A stretch of 64,000 nucleotides of DNA from Monocercomonoides exilis (lineage: Eukaryota; Preaxostyla; Oxymonadida; Polymastigidae), in NCBI GenBank assembly GCA_001643675.2, contig LSRY02000005.1, positions 436,501-500,500 on the forward strand, written 5' to 3'. The notes under the pieces were generated by a model. That model saw only the letters and a list, made by a program, of their open reading frames with translations, had not been told where the DNA came from and did no database searches. Every line of letters begins with the position of its first letter. Within the stretch, counting starts at the first letter, position 1. Below, in pieces: positions 22,901 through 34,365 of the stretch. Both the position numbers and the translations under genes were made by a program.

Positions 22901-25900
22901 ATACACAAATTATGAAGATGACGCTGGTTCTGAAGGAGTCACTCTGTGGAAGAGAGGCGTTTGTTGATGTGATGGACAAAACGCTTTCAATGGAGAATAA
23001 CAAAATGAAGATGATGGAAGGGGTGACTGCTGTTGATTATGAGTATGTTCGAGTGACTGGAGGGAAACTGGTGATGAGGAATTGCGAGATCGTGGAGGGA
23101 AAGGATGTGATCTTTGGTGGAAATGGGATGCTATCAGTGAAAGGAGATGGAGAGTTGGAGATGGATGGCGTTCTATGCAAGGGTGTTGGATCAACAGGTG
23201 TTGATGGGATTGTGGTGGTATCATCGAGTGGAAAGAGCCATATTCACGATTGTGAGTTTGAGGGAAAGGAAGGATGCGAAAGTGGATTTGGGAAATGGAG
23301 AGGAAGCTGGAGCGTGGAGATGGAGAATGTGAGTGTTGCTGGGATGAAGCGAAGAACAGGGGATGGGGGATGCTTTGCTTTTGGAGGAGGAAATGGGATA
23401 AAGATGAAAGGGAGGAATTGCACAATGAGTGGATGCTCTGTGAGTGAAGAAGAGAGCAGCGGAGGTGGGATAAAGGTGGAGCTTGGCGTTGCATCAGAGT
23501 TTAAATTGGATGAATGGAAAGTGAATGGATGTTCTGCACAAGGAAGAGGAGGAGGGATATTTCTTTATGGATGTGCAGGATCGAAGAACGACTATGCGCT
23601 GAATGATATTGAACTTGGAGGGAACAGTGCGGCAGAAGGGAAGGATGTTTTTGTGGAGTGTGACGATCTGGTTGTGGGAGTTGTGAAGGAGAAATTTGTG
23701 GATATCAGAGGGAGAGAAGGGGAGAGCGTCGAGATGGAAGGGATTGACAGAGGATATTTCAAAGAAAGAGCTGTCTCATTGGATCTGTTTCTGAAGGAAT
23801 ATGTGGGAGACGTGGTGGATGTGAGCAGGACTGGTGTTGATGTTATTGGATGTGGGAGCGATGCGTATCCGTGCAAGACACTTTTGAGAGGATACAAGAA
23901 TGCAAAGCAATGGGAAGGGAAGAAGACTCTGAAGGTGAGTGGAGCTGTTGAGATCGAAGACAAGTTCGATGTGAGCACGCATGAAATAGTGAAGAATGAA
24001 GGAGCGGAAAGTGCGAGACTGACAGTGAAATCGGTGATTGAAGGAGAAGAAGGCAGCTATGTTCTTGGAAACACAGCAAGCATGCTGTTGAGAGGGATGG
24101 AGATAGGGCTGCCAGTCGAGTTTGTGCATGAAATAGATGTTGTAATTCTGTCAAGATCAACAGCAGGAGACGAAGAAGAGGCTGTTGTGGAGATTGAGAA
24201 ATGCACATTTGTGGGAGATGGGACTGGGGTGAGGGAATATGCAATAATGGTTGCAGAGGGTGGAGTTGTGAGGATGAGTGAATGTGAGATATCAATGATG
24301 GATATGACAGAGACAGGATTTGCCTTTCAGAGCAGTGTTGTGGTTGATGGATGCACATTTTCAGAATGCAGAAGAGCAGTTTCAGGAGAAGGAGGAGTGA
24401 TGAGGGTGGTGATTGGGAATGGAGAAGAGATGAAGATGAACAACACAAAGATGAAAACATGCAGATGCGATGGAAAGGGAGGGAAAGGAGGGTTTTTGTG
24501 GATGGACTGCCGGGGAAACGAGGCAGAGAAGCCGTTCATATTTGGTGAGGGATGCGAGATGGAAGGGAATGAAGCAGCTGTTGGAAGAAACATGTTCATA
24601 TTTGCATCGAAGCTGAACAGTTGTGTGAGTGTTAATTCATTTATGTTTGATGTGGGGAACTGGAGCAATGATAGAAATGGATTTGTGGGGAATGATAGTG
24701 TGTTCACTGATACTGATTTGTTGCGCTTTGTTATTCTGTTCAAGGGCAGAACTGTGCATGTCGCAGAAGACGGATATGATGTGATGAGATGTGGGAGCAT
24801 TGAAGATCCATGCATGAGCTTGTGGCAAGGGCTGATGCATGTTGAGGATTGTGAAGAAGAGAGAATGATCGAGATTATGGAGAATACAAGGATGGATGAC
24901 AGACTTGATGTGTCTGGAATAAAGATAGAGGCACATGGAGGAACATTGATTGAGGGGGATGCGAAGGCAACAATTGTTGTTGAAGTGAAGCAGAGGATGG
25001 AAGGTGTGGGACTGGTGAACAGCAAGAATGCGGGATTTGAAGGGATCCGATTTGAAGTTGTGAAGAATGAAGAGTGCTTGAAAACAGCAATAATAGCAAA
25101 CAATGAAGGAGTTCTGTCACTCACAAGATGTGCATTGAGCATTGAAGAGAATGAATTCGTTGGAGAGATTGTTTTTGTCCACCTGATTAAAGGAGAGCTG
25201 AAGGGAAAGGGAATTGAGATGGAAAGTGAAAGTGCGTGCAATGGAATGTTTATTGTTGAGAGCGGGTGCAGATGCATTGTGGAAGAACTGAAAGTGGAAG
25301 GATGCAAAGTGAAAAGTGGGGCATTGATATGTGTGAGAGTTGGGATGGAAGCAGATGAAAGAAAAGGGAATATTGACGATCAAGAGGCAGGGATTGGGAT
25401 TGCGAACTCGAGCATTGGGTGGGTGGATGGAGAAGGGAGTGATGCGGTTGTGGTGAAGAGCGAGGGAGAGGTGAGTGTTGGGGCAGAGGTGAATGGAACG
25501 AAAGTGGAGGGGTGCAAATGTGGAAGAAGCACAAAAGGAGGAGGGATGTGCTGGCAGATGAGCGCTGGGGGCTGGCTCCGTGTGAGTGAATGCAGCGTGG
25601 TGCAGTGTGGATGCTCTGGGATCAGTGGGCGTGGAGGAGGAGTGTATGTTGGGGCAGAGGTTGATGGGGTGTTGGACTTTGTGTTTGAGGGAGACAAGTT
25701 CGAAGGGAACACGGCATATATTGGGAGGCACATTTTTGTTGCTTGCCACAACATCTCTTCACAGATCAACGAAACACAATTTGTGATGGATTTGAGAGGC
25801 ATTTCTGGGCAGGCACACATGATCTCAGGATCAGACGCAACAGATCACAGGGATGATACAGACTTGATGCCATTCATCACGATATATCAGTCATCGACGA

Positions 25901-28866
25901 TCTTTGTGAGCTCTGGAGGAGCAAAAGGCGGGGAGAACAACAGACAATGTGGGAAAGAAGACAAGTGCTGTGAAACGCTGGGATATGGGCTGGCACACAT
26001 TGTGCACGAGTATGGAACGCGAGTTGTGGTGGATGAAGCAAGCGAAGTGGAAACAGAGATCAAGCTGGAGAATCTCACACTGCTGGCAAAGGGAAGCAGG
26101 GCAACAGTGGGGATGAGCAGATTGGTGAGGAAAGAGAAGGGTTGTGTTGTGGAGTGCAAGGGGAATGTGAGTGTGGAGAGAATCAGCTTTGAGATTCCAG
26201 AAGTTCTTCCAACAGAACACGAGCAGATATTTGGTGTGGAGGAGGGAACACTTTCAATGAGTGAATGTTGGGTGAAGCCAGCTGAAGGAGGCAATGTGTG
26301 CAGATTGCCAACGCTGATGCATGGAGAAAGATCATCAGTCACAATAACTGGATTAATTGTTTCACAGTTTGCATGTACTTCGCTTGTTGAATTTGTTGAG
26401 TGTGAGGTGAAGTTATCAGAAGTTGTTGTGGAGCAAGGTGAGAGCAGGAATGGGTTGGTTTTCTTGAGGAATGGAGAGATGAATGTGAAGGAACTTGATG
26501 TGGTGGATGTGAAAATTGAGAATGGGCCTGCTGTCAATATGTTGAGAGAGGGTGGAAATGAGAATAATGGAATGTTAGCAGATGAGAAGAGGAGGAAGCA
26601 GCTGAGAGGTGATGAGAAAAGAATGGATGTGATATTATCGAAGTTCAGCAACATCAGCCGAACAAGTGAAGGAGCATGTGGAGTGGAATGTGAAGACGGA
26701 GAAGGGAAGGTCATGCTGCAAAACTGTTCGTTTGCAGAATGTGAGTCAAGAAGCACTCGGGGGATTGAAGCCTCTTTTTGCAAGTGCACGAGTTTAATAT
26801 TGGACTCAAGCATGTTTGTGGGTGCTCTTGAGGAAAATGAACAAATGAAAGAAAAAGAGGGATTTGAGAGAGATGAAATATGCAGATGGAATGGCTCTGT
26901 TGTGGATGTTGAAGAGAGCGTTGTGAGCATGAAAGATGTGTCAGTTTCAAACTCATCATTGGGTGGGCTGTCGGTGAAGGGAGGAGAGGTGAAGATTGTC
27001 TCAGGCCTCTTTGCATTCAATAGCTTGACAATTCGAGGCTTTCCATCAGCAAGAAGAAACATAATATGCTCTGATTCTGCTCAGCTGAATATTGTGAGTC
27101 TGAAGGGAGGAGATGGAGTGAAGGATAATTCGTCATTGTGGATTCTGAATGATGGATGCATCTTGAAGGGGATCGTTGAGGAGCGAGCATCACCGCTGTT
27201 TATCCCAATTCTTCGATCTGCCACATCAGAACAGAACGAAGAGCTTTTGAACGTTGTGTTCAGAGGAGCACTTCTTCTGCCATGCAATCTTTCTTTTCGG
27301 ATGACTTCCTCCATTGGAGATGTTGAGCAGGTCGAGACTCATGAAATACCCGACTCGGGCTTTGTGAGCGAAGAGGAAGTTAATGTGGCAATTGAATCTG
27401 GAATTGTGAGAACAGCAGACGCAAATGCAGAGGTGAGCGTGTGCATTCTGTTTGGAAATACAGAATCTCTTTCATCAACAGATTCATTCATTTTGAAGAA
27501 CAAAAGTGAAACTGAACCAAAAAAAGATGTAAAAATTGTTGAAGGAGGAAAAGAAGGAAAAATCTCATGGGCTTTGATTGTTTGCATTGTGATTGTGGTG
27601 GTATTGTTAATAGTATCCATAGTATTCATTGTTCGATGGAGGAAGGTGAAGAATGAAGCAGAAGATCTGAGAGAGATTGTGAATGATAACATCAGAAAAG
27701 ATCCGAAGCTGATTGAGATGGTGACGATGGAGATGTCTCCTGAGGAGCAGTGGAGGAGAGCAGAGAGGGAGGCTGAGAAGAAGAATGATGAGAGGATAAA
27801 GAAGAGAATACATGATACGAATATGGAACATTCAGAGTCATCAGAGCATCTTCTATCTGAGAGTGGTTCAACTGAATACATTCTGGGGAGAGACTCAGAC
27901 AAGATCCCAGAATGGGCACTGGAAAAGGTTGAAGAAGAAGAGATTCGAAAGAGAACTCCTTCACCATCCATCTCATCCACTTCAACGACTGATTCAGATT
28001 CCACTTTTATCCGACCAGAGAGCATGTGTCCAACCACCTCATCGATGTCGAATCTGGTGGATGCGATGGCATGCTCATCACCTCATGAAAAATTGATTGT
28101 GGACTTGAGAGATTCGCTGTTCATGCTGCTTCATGGGAGGAACAAGACAAAGGAAATGCCGATTGGCTCACTGAAAGAAAGAGAACAAACAGCTTCCCAA
28201 ATTATGTTCTGGGTGGCCAATCTTGCGCTCCACTCATTTGATGAAATGGAAAATCCTCTTTCTTCTCTTTCCAACCTCAGTCCGCACATTGTTTTATTCT
28301 CTGAGCATATGGTAATCTGCATTGTGATGCACTCAGACTTCTTGTCTGATGATGACTCGGATTCATCCTCCATCTCATCATCAACAGTTATCACTTCTGC
28401 CAGTGATGATGATGATGACTCACTTCCCTCATCAGCATTTGAGGATGAGGATAGCTTCAAAAAAGAGTGTTTGAGGTGGAAGGCACCAGAACTGCTGATG
28501 AACAAGAAGCTGGGAGCGACAAAGAAGTCAGTTGGCTTTTCGATTGGGATGATGCTGTGGGAGTGCTTGACACTGCAGATCCCGTTTGGAGAGTATCCAG
28601 CAGAGGTGGCAGGGCAGAAGATTGTGAATGGCGAAAAGCCAAAGCCAGAGGCTGTTGAAAACTCGTCTTTGAGCAACGCGGTGAGATGCACAATAGTCCA
28701 GCAGCCAAACGATCGGCCGGCACTCACTGATTTGAAGAAGGAGTTCATCCAGCACTTTCCAGAAGGAGCAATGGTCATGACCATTGCTGATGCAGTTGAT
28801 TACCAGATGCCATCTGAGTGCAACTCGCAGATCCCTGATTCAAGCAGCTCGCTCATATCATTGTGA
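19904..28866 (+). CDS. Giant type I membrane receptor: tandem beta-helix modules, TM segment, cytoplasmic pseudokinase
   Basis: Predicted join(19904..20887,20971..28866), 2,959 residues; the 83-base intron (donor GTATGT, acceptor TTATAG) is phase 0. The ATG at 19904 opens a signal peptide (MLKIVLICLFEHIIGSY). Five modules are each marked by a CGxxxxPCKTL-type motif near residues 541, 897, 1288, 1601 and 1987, spaced 310-390 residues. Between them are Gly-rich GGGVYL-like strands and Cys pairs typical of parallel beta-helix (pectin-lyase-like) adhesins of oxymonads. One TM helix lies near 2525-2550. The tail has a degenerate kinase: RWKAPELL and a SIGMMLWECLTLQIPFG segment are present. The region where HRD-D and DFG should be (SPHIVLFSEHMVICIV) lacks catalytic residues and is followed by an Asp/Ser insert. 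Coding sense is strongly purine-rich between 21.5 and 27.5 kb, which creates long false antisense frames. Confidence 0.87.
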
Positions 28867-30113
28867 GTGTGCGAATGGCTTCAACTGCATCTTCTTCAAA
28901 AAGCACAAATGGCATTTGCCAATGAAAGAGACTCAAATGAGGTTGCAAGATCTTTTCTGAACAGAAAACGGATCCTCTGAAAACGGTAATATTTCGATGC
29001 TTGTGGAAGTCTCGAGCATGCAATCCATTGATCTTTCGGAAAGATCGAGCGGAGTTCAAGCAGAGCTTTGTTAAAGCTGTGCGAATGCTGTTTGAACCGA
29101 ATGGGAGACATATTATTTCAGTTTGTGGAAATTCATTTCAAGCCACTTTCTGAATAACGCTTGCTCCATTTTTTTTTTGCTTTTGAGTTTATTATCAGGT
29201 TTTGTTCTTGGTTGAGTGTGTGTATTTGATTATGTGATTCAATTCTTTTCGTTTTCTTCATTTTTTCTTATTTATTTATTTATTTATTTTTGTTTTTAAT
29301 GAGAATAATGAATGGTTTTCTGACCAATCAAAAACGTGCTTTTGAGAAAAGTGCTTCCAAGAGTTGTTTTTGCTGTTTTGTCTTTCCTGGTTGCTTGTTT
29401 GCATGATTTTGGTTCAAAAGAAGAAACAAACAACAATCACTCAAAGCATCAAACGAAGAGCACATGGCTAACGATTGAAAAACTGAGCACAAAAAGTTTG
29501 GATATGAATGAAGGAGTTGAATAAACTTTGTGCAACTTTTTCAGTCTCTCTTTTCAACAGCGCGAGAGTATTTTGTTCCAAAAATAATTGAATAAAAACA
29601 ATCTTCCTTCCCCTTGCGTTAGCCTTTCTATCTTCAATTCAATTGCAAACAATTGTTTTTAAATGAAAAATAATGTATCCAAGCCAGAAAGTCAAGTTCA
29701 ACTTCAATCTGTCAAGCCATTGACAAACAAAAGACGAACCAACAATTTCAATTGCATTATTGCCATTTCAGATTTTGAGTATCGTTGAAAATCATTGCCT
29801 TTCGTTCGAATCCTTCAGCTGCTCTTTGGTGTTCAAAACCCTCAGGAAAGCAAAAACAATTATTCATTGATGCTCTTTTCCATTTCACTTTCTTTTGTTA
29901 ATGAGTCTCCTCCGCAGTTATTTTCTCCTTCATTCACTCATCCCAAAAATCTCATTCCACAATTGGATCGATTTATTTTATTTCATCTTTGAACATGCAC
30001 GAAATAGAAATAGACCCTTTTCTTTTTTCATGATGGCAATCGCTCGCATTTCCGAAGCAAAGTGGTAAAAAATACCACAAAACTTATCTGTTTTTCTTCA
30101 TTCGTCTTCTGTT
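28867..30113. other. Intergenic region with coding-like tail just after the receptor stop
   Basis: Between converging genes. The first 290 bases retain protein-like composition in two frames (see findings), and a GTGAGT donor-like site overlaps the receptor's stop region at about 28862. The rest is AT-rich with (TTTA)n near 29270-29290. The short open frame near 29336 starts with GTG and is not supported. No RNA gene seen. Confidence 0.4.
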
Positions 30114-32321
30114 TCATTTGATTTTGGCTTCCTTCAACAGCCACTTCACCTGCTTGCCAAGTCCCGCCTTGCTCAGCTCTGCATCCTTCACGCTGCTCAC
30201 CGCAATTCCCAAACTCTTTCCCGCTTCCTCTTCGCAAAAGCCTGCCCCTCCATAATCATATGCTTCTTGCCCCTTTCCGCTCTCACTCCTCAGTGACTCT
30301 GAACGCGATATATGGTGGCTCCTGTATCCATGTCGATGATGCCTGTGATGAGAATGGTCATTATTCATTGCGTGTTGCGCATCCCATTCTTCAATCAATT
30401 TGCTCAGTGAAGAGTTTTTATCTCTTCTCAGGAAGCTATTGTCACAATACCCATGAGAGCAATCATGATGTCGCCTGTGATGCCTGTGTTCATGCTTTGT
30501 GGTTGTCTTCAACGAACTCACCATCGAGCTTGCATCTGAACTGTCTCTGCAAAGCCTTGCTTCGCTATGCTCCTTCTCTTCCCCTTTGGGTTCATCATTT
30601 AATTCTTCATCTGCGTTTCCTCCTCCTTTTCTCTCTGATTTTCTTTTCTCCACACAATTAATACGAGCAGATTTCTCGCTAAATCCTCTTTTCTCAAATC
30701 CTTTTCCCAATGCTAGTCTCTTTTCTTTGCCATCTTCATCGCCTTCATCATCATCATCATCAAATATCAAGCTCTTTTTTTCCTTTATGCGCAAATTCTC
30801 TTTCCGCTTTCCCCTTGCTTTTTCCTGACTCAAAACATCCTTCGTTATTTCTTCTCCTCCATCCTTTTTCTTCAAAATATTATCATAATCTTCTTTTTTA
30901 GCATCTTCAATATATCTTCTCTGCAATATGTGCTCTTTTTCCTCTTTTTTGTTTACTGTGCTTCCTCTTCTTTTCATCTTTTGCGCTTCAAACAGATCTT
31001 GGTCCTCTTCTTCAGATGCATCTCCAATCTCAAATATCTCGTCTCTCCCAATACTAATTTTCTTGCCTATTCCCGTTTCCCATCTCTCTTCCTCTCTCCT
31101 TTCAGCCTCGTAAATTCTTGGCTCTTTTCTTTTTCCTCCTCCTCTTTCGTCCACTTCTTCTTCTTTAATTCCTGTTTTAGTCTTCTGTTTCCTTTCTTTT
31201 CTATCCTCAGCAGCATCATCAATGTGCCACTCATAAATCCCTGACCCCCGCTTCAAAGTGTCGTATGCTTTGTCGCTTTCTTCTGAGCTATCTCCTTTTC
31301 CCTCAGCAAAATCCTCCATCTTGCTCTCCCCGCATCCCCCAATCATCGCAATGTCTGCCAAAGAGACTGTAATAGGACTTGATGCACCTTCTCTCTTGAG
31401 CACAATCTGCTCTGAAAGAAGCGAAGAATATGGAAAGTCGGAAGAAGGCAAATCGATCCTGCTGATATCAGCTTCCAAAGATGTTTCGCCTGAAGACAAA
31501 GCAGTCTCTGCCTTCATTTCTGTATTTTGCTTCGAAGATAATAAAGGTTCGTTCATTAGAGACGATGCCACTGAAGAGGATTCCCTTAGGCCTGATGAAG
31601 ACAGAGAAGTGGTTTCGCTGTGCGACATTTTCATCTGATTCGGTGAATCATGCAATGCATTTGAGTTCGCCAGCAGAGATCTGTCAGTCTGTTCAGCTGA
31701 TAGCCCTTGAGTTGCATTGGCACTGTGCTCTGCCTTTTCTTCCTTCATTCCTCCACCCAAAAAGCCCAACCGAAATCGTTTTCTCGGGGGCTGCATGTTG
31801 CTCATTCGATGGAGTTTTTCATCAGCGCTTGCAGATGCACGAGCAACAATTTCTGCGCTGATGTGTGCCGCATGCAATTTCAGTTCATCTTCTTTGGCAG
31901 CTTCTCCAAGTCCGAAAACGCTTCCCAAAAAACCTTTTCCTTTCTCCCCTTCGTTGGCCCCTGATTCTTTTCTGTTCACCTTCTGCTGCCCTTTCTTGCT
32001 CTCAGCATGCCCCACATTCACTTTTTCTTTTGATGTAAGTTTTTCAGTCATCGGCAAAAACAAGTCATCCTCGTCAATTGCCCCATGTACTCCATATACT
32101 GTGCTAGATGACTGCACGGCTTCGCCGTCTTCTATCTCGCGACTCGTTCCGTCATACACCTCCGAAAACAGTTTGTCAAACTCTTCGTCCCATCCCTCTG
32201 ATTCCTCCCAAGCTCCTTCGTCTTCGCTGCTCACTTCCCTTTCCTCTATAATTTGCGTGCATTTGTCTGCTGTTTTATCGAGACCGACTAAAGCAATCTC
32301 CATCGACAAAATACAATTCAT
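30114..32321 (-). CDS. Acidic, Lys/Glu- and His-rich protein of unknown function
   Basis: A single open frame of about 735 residues; ATGs at 32321 and 32303 are both possible, and extra 5' exons cannot be excluded. No signal peptide or TM segment. The N-terminal 80 residues are acidic with aromatic anchors (EGWDEEFDKLFSEVYDG). A short hydrophobic/glycine motif (GFLGSVFGLGEAAKEDEL) is echoed later by RLGFLGGGMKEE. A Ser-rich segment follows, then about 200 residues of Lys/Glu charge. Near the C-terminus is a His-rich patch with one Cys pair, and the end is GKQVKWLLKEAKIK. I do not recognise the family. Charge-rich disordered adaptors of this type are common around it in this window. It lies on the same strand as the zf-HIT and hemerythrin genes, with its stop facing the receptor gene. 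Confidence 0.7.
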   Translation of the reverse strand: MNCILSMEIALVGLDKTADKCTQIIEEREVSSEDEGAWEESEGWDEEFDKLFSEVYDGTSREIEDGEAVQSSSTVYGVHGAIDEDDLFLPMTEKLTSKEKVNVGHAESKKGQQKVNRKESGANEGEKGKGFLGSVFGLGEAAKEDELKLHAAHISAEIVARASASADEKLHRMSNMQPPRKRFRLGFLGGGMKEEKAEHSANATQGLSAEQTDRSLLANSNALHDSPNQMKMSHSETTSLSSSGLRESSSVASSLMNEPLLSSKQNTEMKAETALSSGETSLEADISRIDLPSSDFPYSSLLSEQIVLKREGASSPITVSLADIAMIGGCGESKMEDFAEGKGDSSEESDKAYDTLKRGSGIYEWHIDDAAEDRKERKQKTKTGIKEEEVDERGGGKRKEPRIYEAERREEERWETGIGKKISIGRDEIFEIGDASEEEDQDLFEAQKMKRRGSTVNKKEEKEHILQRRYIEDAKKEDYDNILKKKDGGEEITKDVLSQEKARGKRKENLRIKEKKSLIFDDDDDEGDEDGKEKRLALGKGFEKRGFSEKSARINCVEKRKSERKGGGNADEELNDEPKGEEKEHSEARLCRDSSDASSMVSSLKTTTKHEHRHHRRHHDCSHGYCDNSFLRRDKNSSLSKLIEEWDAQHAMNNDHSHHRHHRHGYRSHHISRSESLRSESGKGQEAYDYGGAGFCEEEAGKSLGIAVSSVKDAELSKAGLGKQVKWLLKEAKIK

Positions 32322-32949
32322 AAACAAATTCTTCTTGTTTTATAATCCCAATTGAATCAAATTTATAATTTTCCCAATTTTTCTGGAATTCAAATTGCCC
32401 TAAGATTCTGTGCTGTTTGGCCTCCTTACTCCTCCGTGAAGCAAGAAAAGCGTAAAACAATTATATTAAAATATAAAAATGGTCCTGATCCGCTCATAAT
32501 TATTCTCTCCTGCCTCTTCCAGACATCCATCATCCGTCCCAGACCTTCAGCCATTCGTGCCTCTCTGATTGTGAAGTGCTGAGAAGCAGCCAGGCAGAAG
32601 TGCTCTTTGTGAAGTGCTTCCAAAAACAAACTCAACAACCAATTTCTCAAAAGAGGCAGGTGAAAATTTGAAGAACTGATTGGGATGGGGAAAAACAACA
32701 AATAAATAAATAAATAAACTGCACAATAACGCAATCTCAAAGGCAACCACGAATTCTTGCTGTGATGTGAGCCAGTCGCATTCCATTTTGTTCTTCTTCA
32801 TCGCTCGCAATCTCCCCTTTATCCTTTTCCTCTCCAAAATTCGTTTTTCCAACCATTCCTTCTCCCAAAATTCTGGCATTCGGCTGAAGCAGACGTTGCT
32901 TTGCGGATGTCCATCAATAGCTCCAGAAACACTTTCCCAGGCAATATGC
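32322..32949 (-). other. Gap with unassigned coding-like pieces on the minus strand
   Basis: Between the zf-HIT stop and the next start. Minus-strand translations near 32480-32640 (HKEHFCLAASQHFTIREAR) and 32760-32940 (EFWEKEWLEKRILERKRIK) look like real protein, and a third piece lies at 32330-32450. They sit in different frames. I could not join them with phase-matched introns, so they may be 3' exons of the zf-HIT gene, 5' exons of the next gene, or a decayed gene. Confidence 0.3.
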
Positions 32950-33840
32950 TCATTGTGGTGGCTGTGGCATTGCAGGTGTGTGCATCGTGGCTGCAAATGA
33001 ATCATAATAATCTGCTCCAAAAAAAGAACAGAAAAAGTGAACACGAAAAATGAAAAAAGAAAAACAAAGAATTCTGAAACCTTGGGGCAAATAAGCTCCG
33101 AAAGAAAATGGCTGAAATGGAACTTGGGGAGCATAGCAAAAAGGAGAATAATATCCAGCCATCCCCTGCGGCACTGGGGCACTCTCTGCTGGCTGAAGCA
33201 CAGGCACCACTTTCTCACCCTTTTGCTCCCCAGAAGCTTGCTCGTAGCTGTTTTCTGCAAGGTGTCGCTGCTTCTGCGGTCGAACTTCTTCCATTCCATC
33301 ATCCTTGCTCTTGTCTTTCCCATCCCGTTTTTCTTGCGCAATAAATGCCTGGAACAGCGCACCTTTCGATGATTGCTGTGTCCCTTCCCTTTTCACACTG
33401 CTTTCTTTCATCGACGCTTCAACAGCCTCCAGCTCGCTCATCATCGCTTCATACAAAATCGGCTTTGCCCCGAACCGTGGCATTGCCGGCACCTCCTCTT
33501 CACCACGTTCCCCAATTTTTATTTCCTTGCGCGCCTGCTGCATCTTCCTTACCAGGTTCTCGGGAGGCACAAACGAAGGCCTTTTCGCTTCCTTTTCTTT
33601 TCGCTTCGCCCTCTCCACCTCCAGCGCCATCGACTCCAGGAAGTGCAGGTCCGAAACCATCGTTTGCACATTCATCTCTGACAGACGCACAAACTGCTGC
33701 GGCTGCCTCTTCCCCGTGCACCCGCTCTGTTCTTTGTGTTTCTTCACACACTCCACACAGCATGTCCGCACCCCGCACTCCGGGCACTTGTACTTCCACT
33801 CCTGCTTTTTGCATATTTCGCACATGCCTTCGTCTGCCAT
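32950..33840 (-). CDS. BCD1: zf-HIT protein, BCD1/ZNHIT6-like box C/D snoRNP assembly factor
   Basis: Predicted complement(join(32950..33011,33081..33840)), 273 residues. The 69-base intron (GTTTCA...GAGCAG, long pyrimidine tract) is a multiple of three and stop-free, so an unspliced product is also readable. Residues 5-45 form a zf-HIT zinc finger: CEICKKQEWKYKCPECG then CCVECVKKHKEQSGC. The following block (SDLHFLESMALEVERAKR) matches the layout of BCD1 rather than other HIT-finger proteins. Known members help assemble box C/D snoRNPs in the nucleus. The middle is Lys/Glu-rich and the C-terminal 60 residues are Pro/Tyr/Phe-rich, unlike animal and yeast BCD1, which have a longer conserved domain. 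Further 3' exons may be missing from this model. The start ATG at 33840 immediately precedes the finger. Confidence 0.75.
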   Translation of the reverse strand: MADEGMCEICKKQEWKYKCPECGVRTCCVECVKKHKEQSGCTGKRQPQQFVRLSEMNVQTMVSDLHFLESMALEVERAKRKEKEAKRPSFVPPENLVRKMQQARKEIKIGERGEEEVPAMPRFGAKPILYEAMMSELEAVEASMKESSVKREGTQQSSKGALFQAFIAQEKRDGKDKSKDDGMEEVRPQKQRHLAENSYEQASGEQKGEKVVPVLQPAESAPVPQGMAGYYSPFCYAPQVPFQPFSFGAYLPQGFRILCFSFFIFRVHFFCSFFGADYYDSFAATMHTPAMPQPPQ

Positions 33841-34365
33841 CTGCTGGTTGCTGCGCTAAGAGTGGGCTTTTACAAAAAAATTCTCTCAGGACAAAATAAC
33901 CTATGGGCCAAGAACAAAAGAAAAAACATCCACCACAAATACCTCTATCCATCAGAAACTTTTATCTATCTTCAAGCATGTGAGCAGATTAAGCACTTGC
34001 CAGAATTCGTTGAAGTCGCTCAATCGGAAAGAGATTGGAAAAAAAGAGATTTTCATTTTTTCAACTTGAAACAGAAGTTTTGAAAGCTTCGTCTGACAGC
34101 TTCAATGCATCAACTTAAAATTACCCATTTTAAATAAACATGCAAAAATATAGGGGGAAAAAAATAATGAGCAGGGAGAAGTGAAGCAGTGGCAAACACA
34201 ATAATAATGGAGAATGCTTCAAAACCTCAACAGAAAACACATACAACCAAAAATCTAACAAAAAGCTTCACGAAAAACGCAAACATTAAAGCAATATTAC
34301 AACACAAATAAATCGAAAAATGAAATTGAAAGTGAACGGAAAAGAGAAAAAATGAATGCAACCGT
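33841..34365. other. Spacer between hemerythrin and zf-HIT genes
   Basis: About 525 bases. The part nearest 33841 should hold the promoter of the minus-strand zf-HIT gene. Plus-strand bases 33940-34083 read as a protein-like stretch ending in TGA, but I see no start or upstream exon for it. The rest is A-rich 3' flank of the hemerythrin gene. Confidence 0.35.

Noticed and set aside
24327-27062. Long minus-strand open frames (326 and 391 codons) opposite the giant receptor
   Set aside because: They mirror a strongly purine-rich coding strand and read as Ser/Pro/His/Phe-rich shadows; the plus strand has signal peptide, modules, TM and kinase fold.
29790-29830. TTCGAATCC resembling a tRNA T-loop
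   Set aside because: The flanking bases do not form a T-stem, and no anticodon arm or acceptor stem is found upstream.
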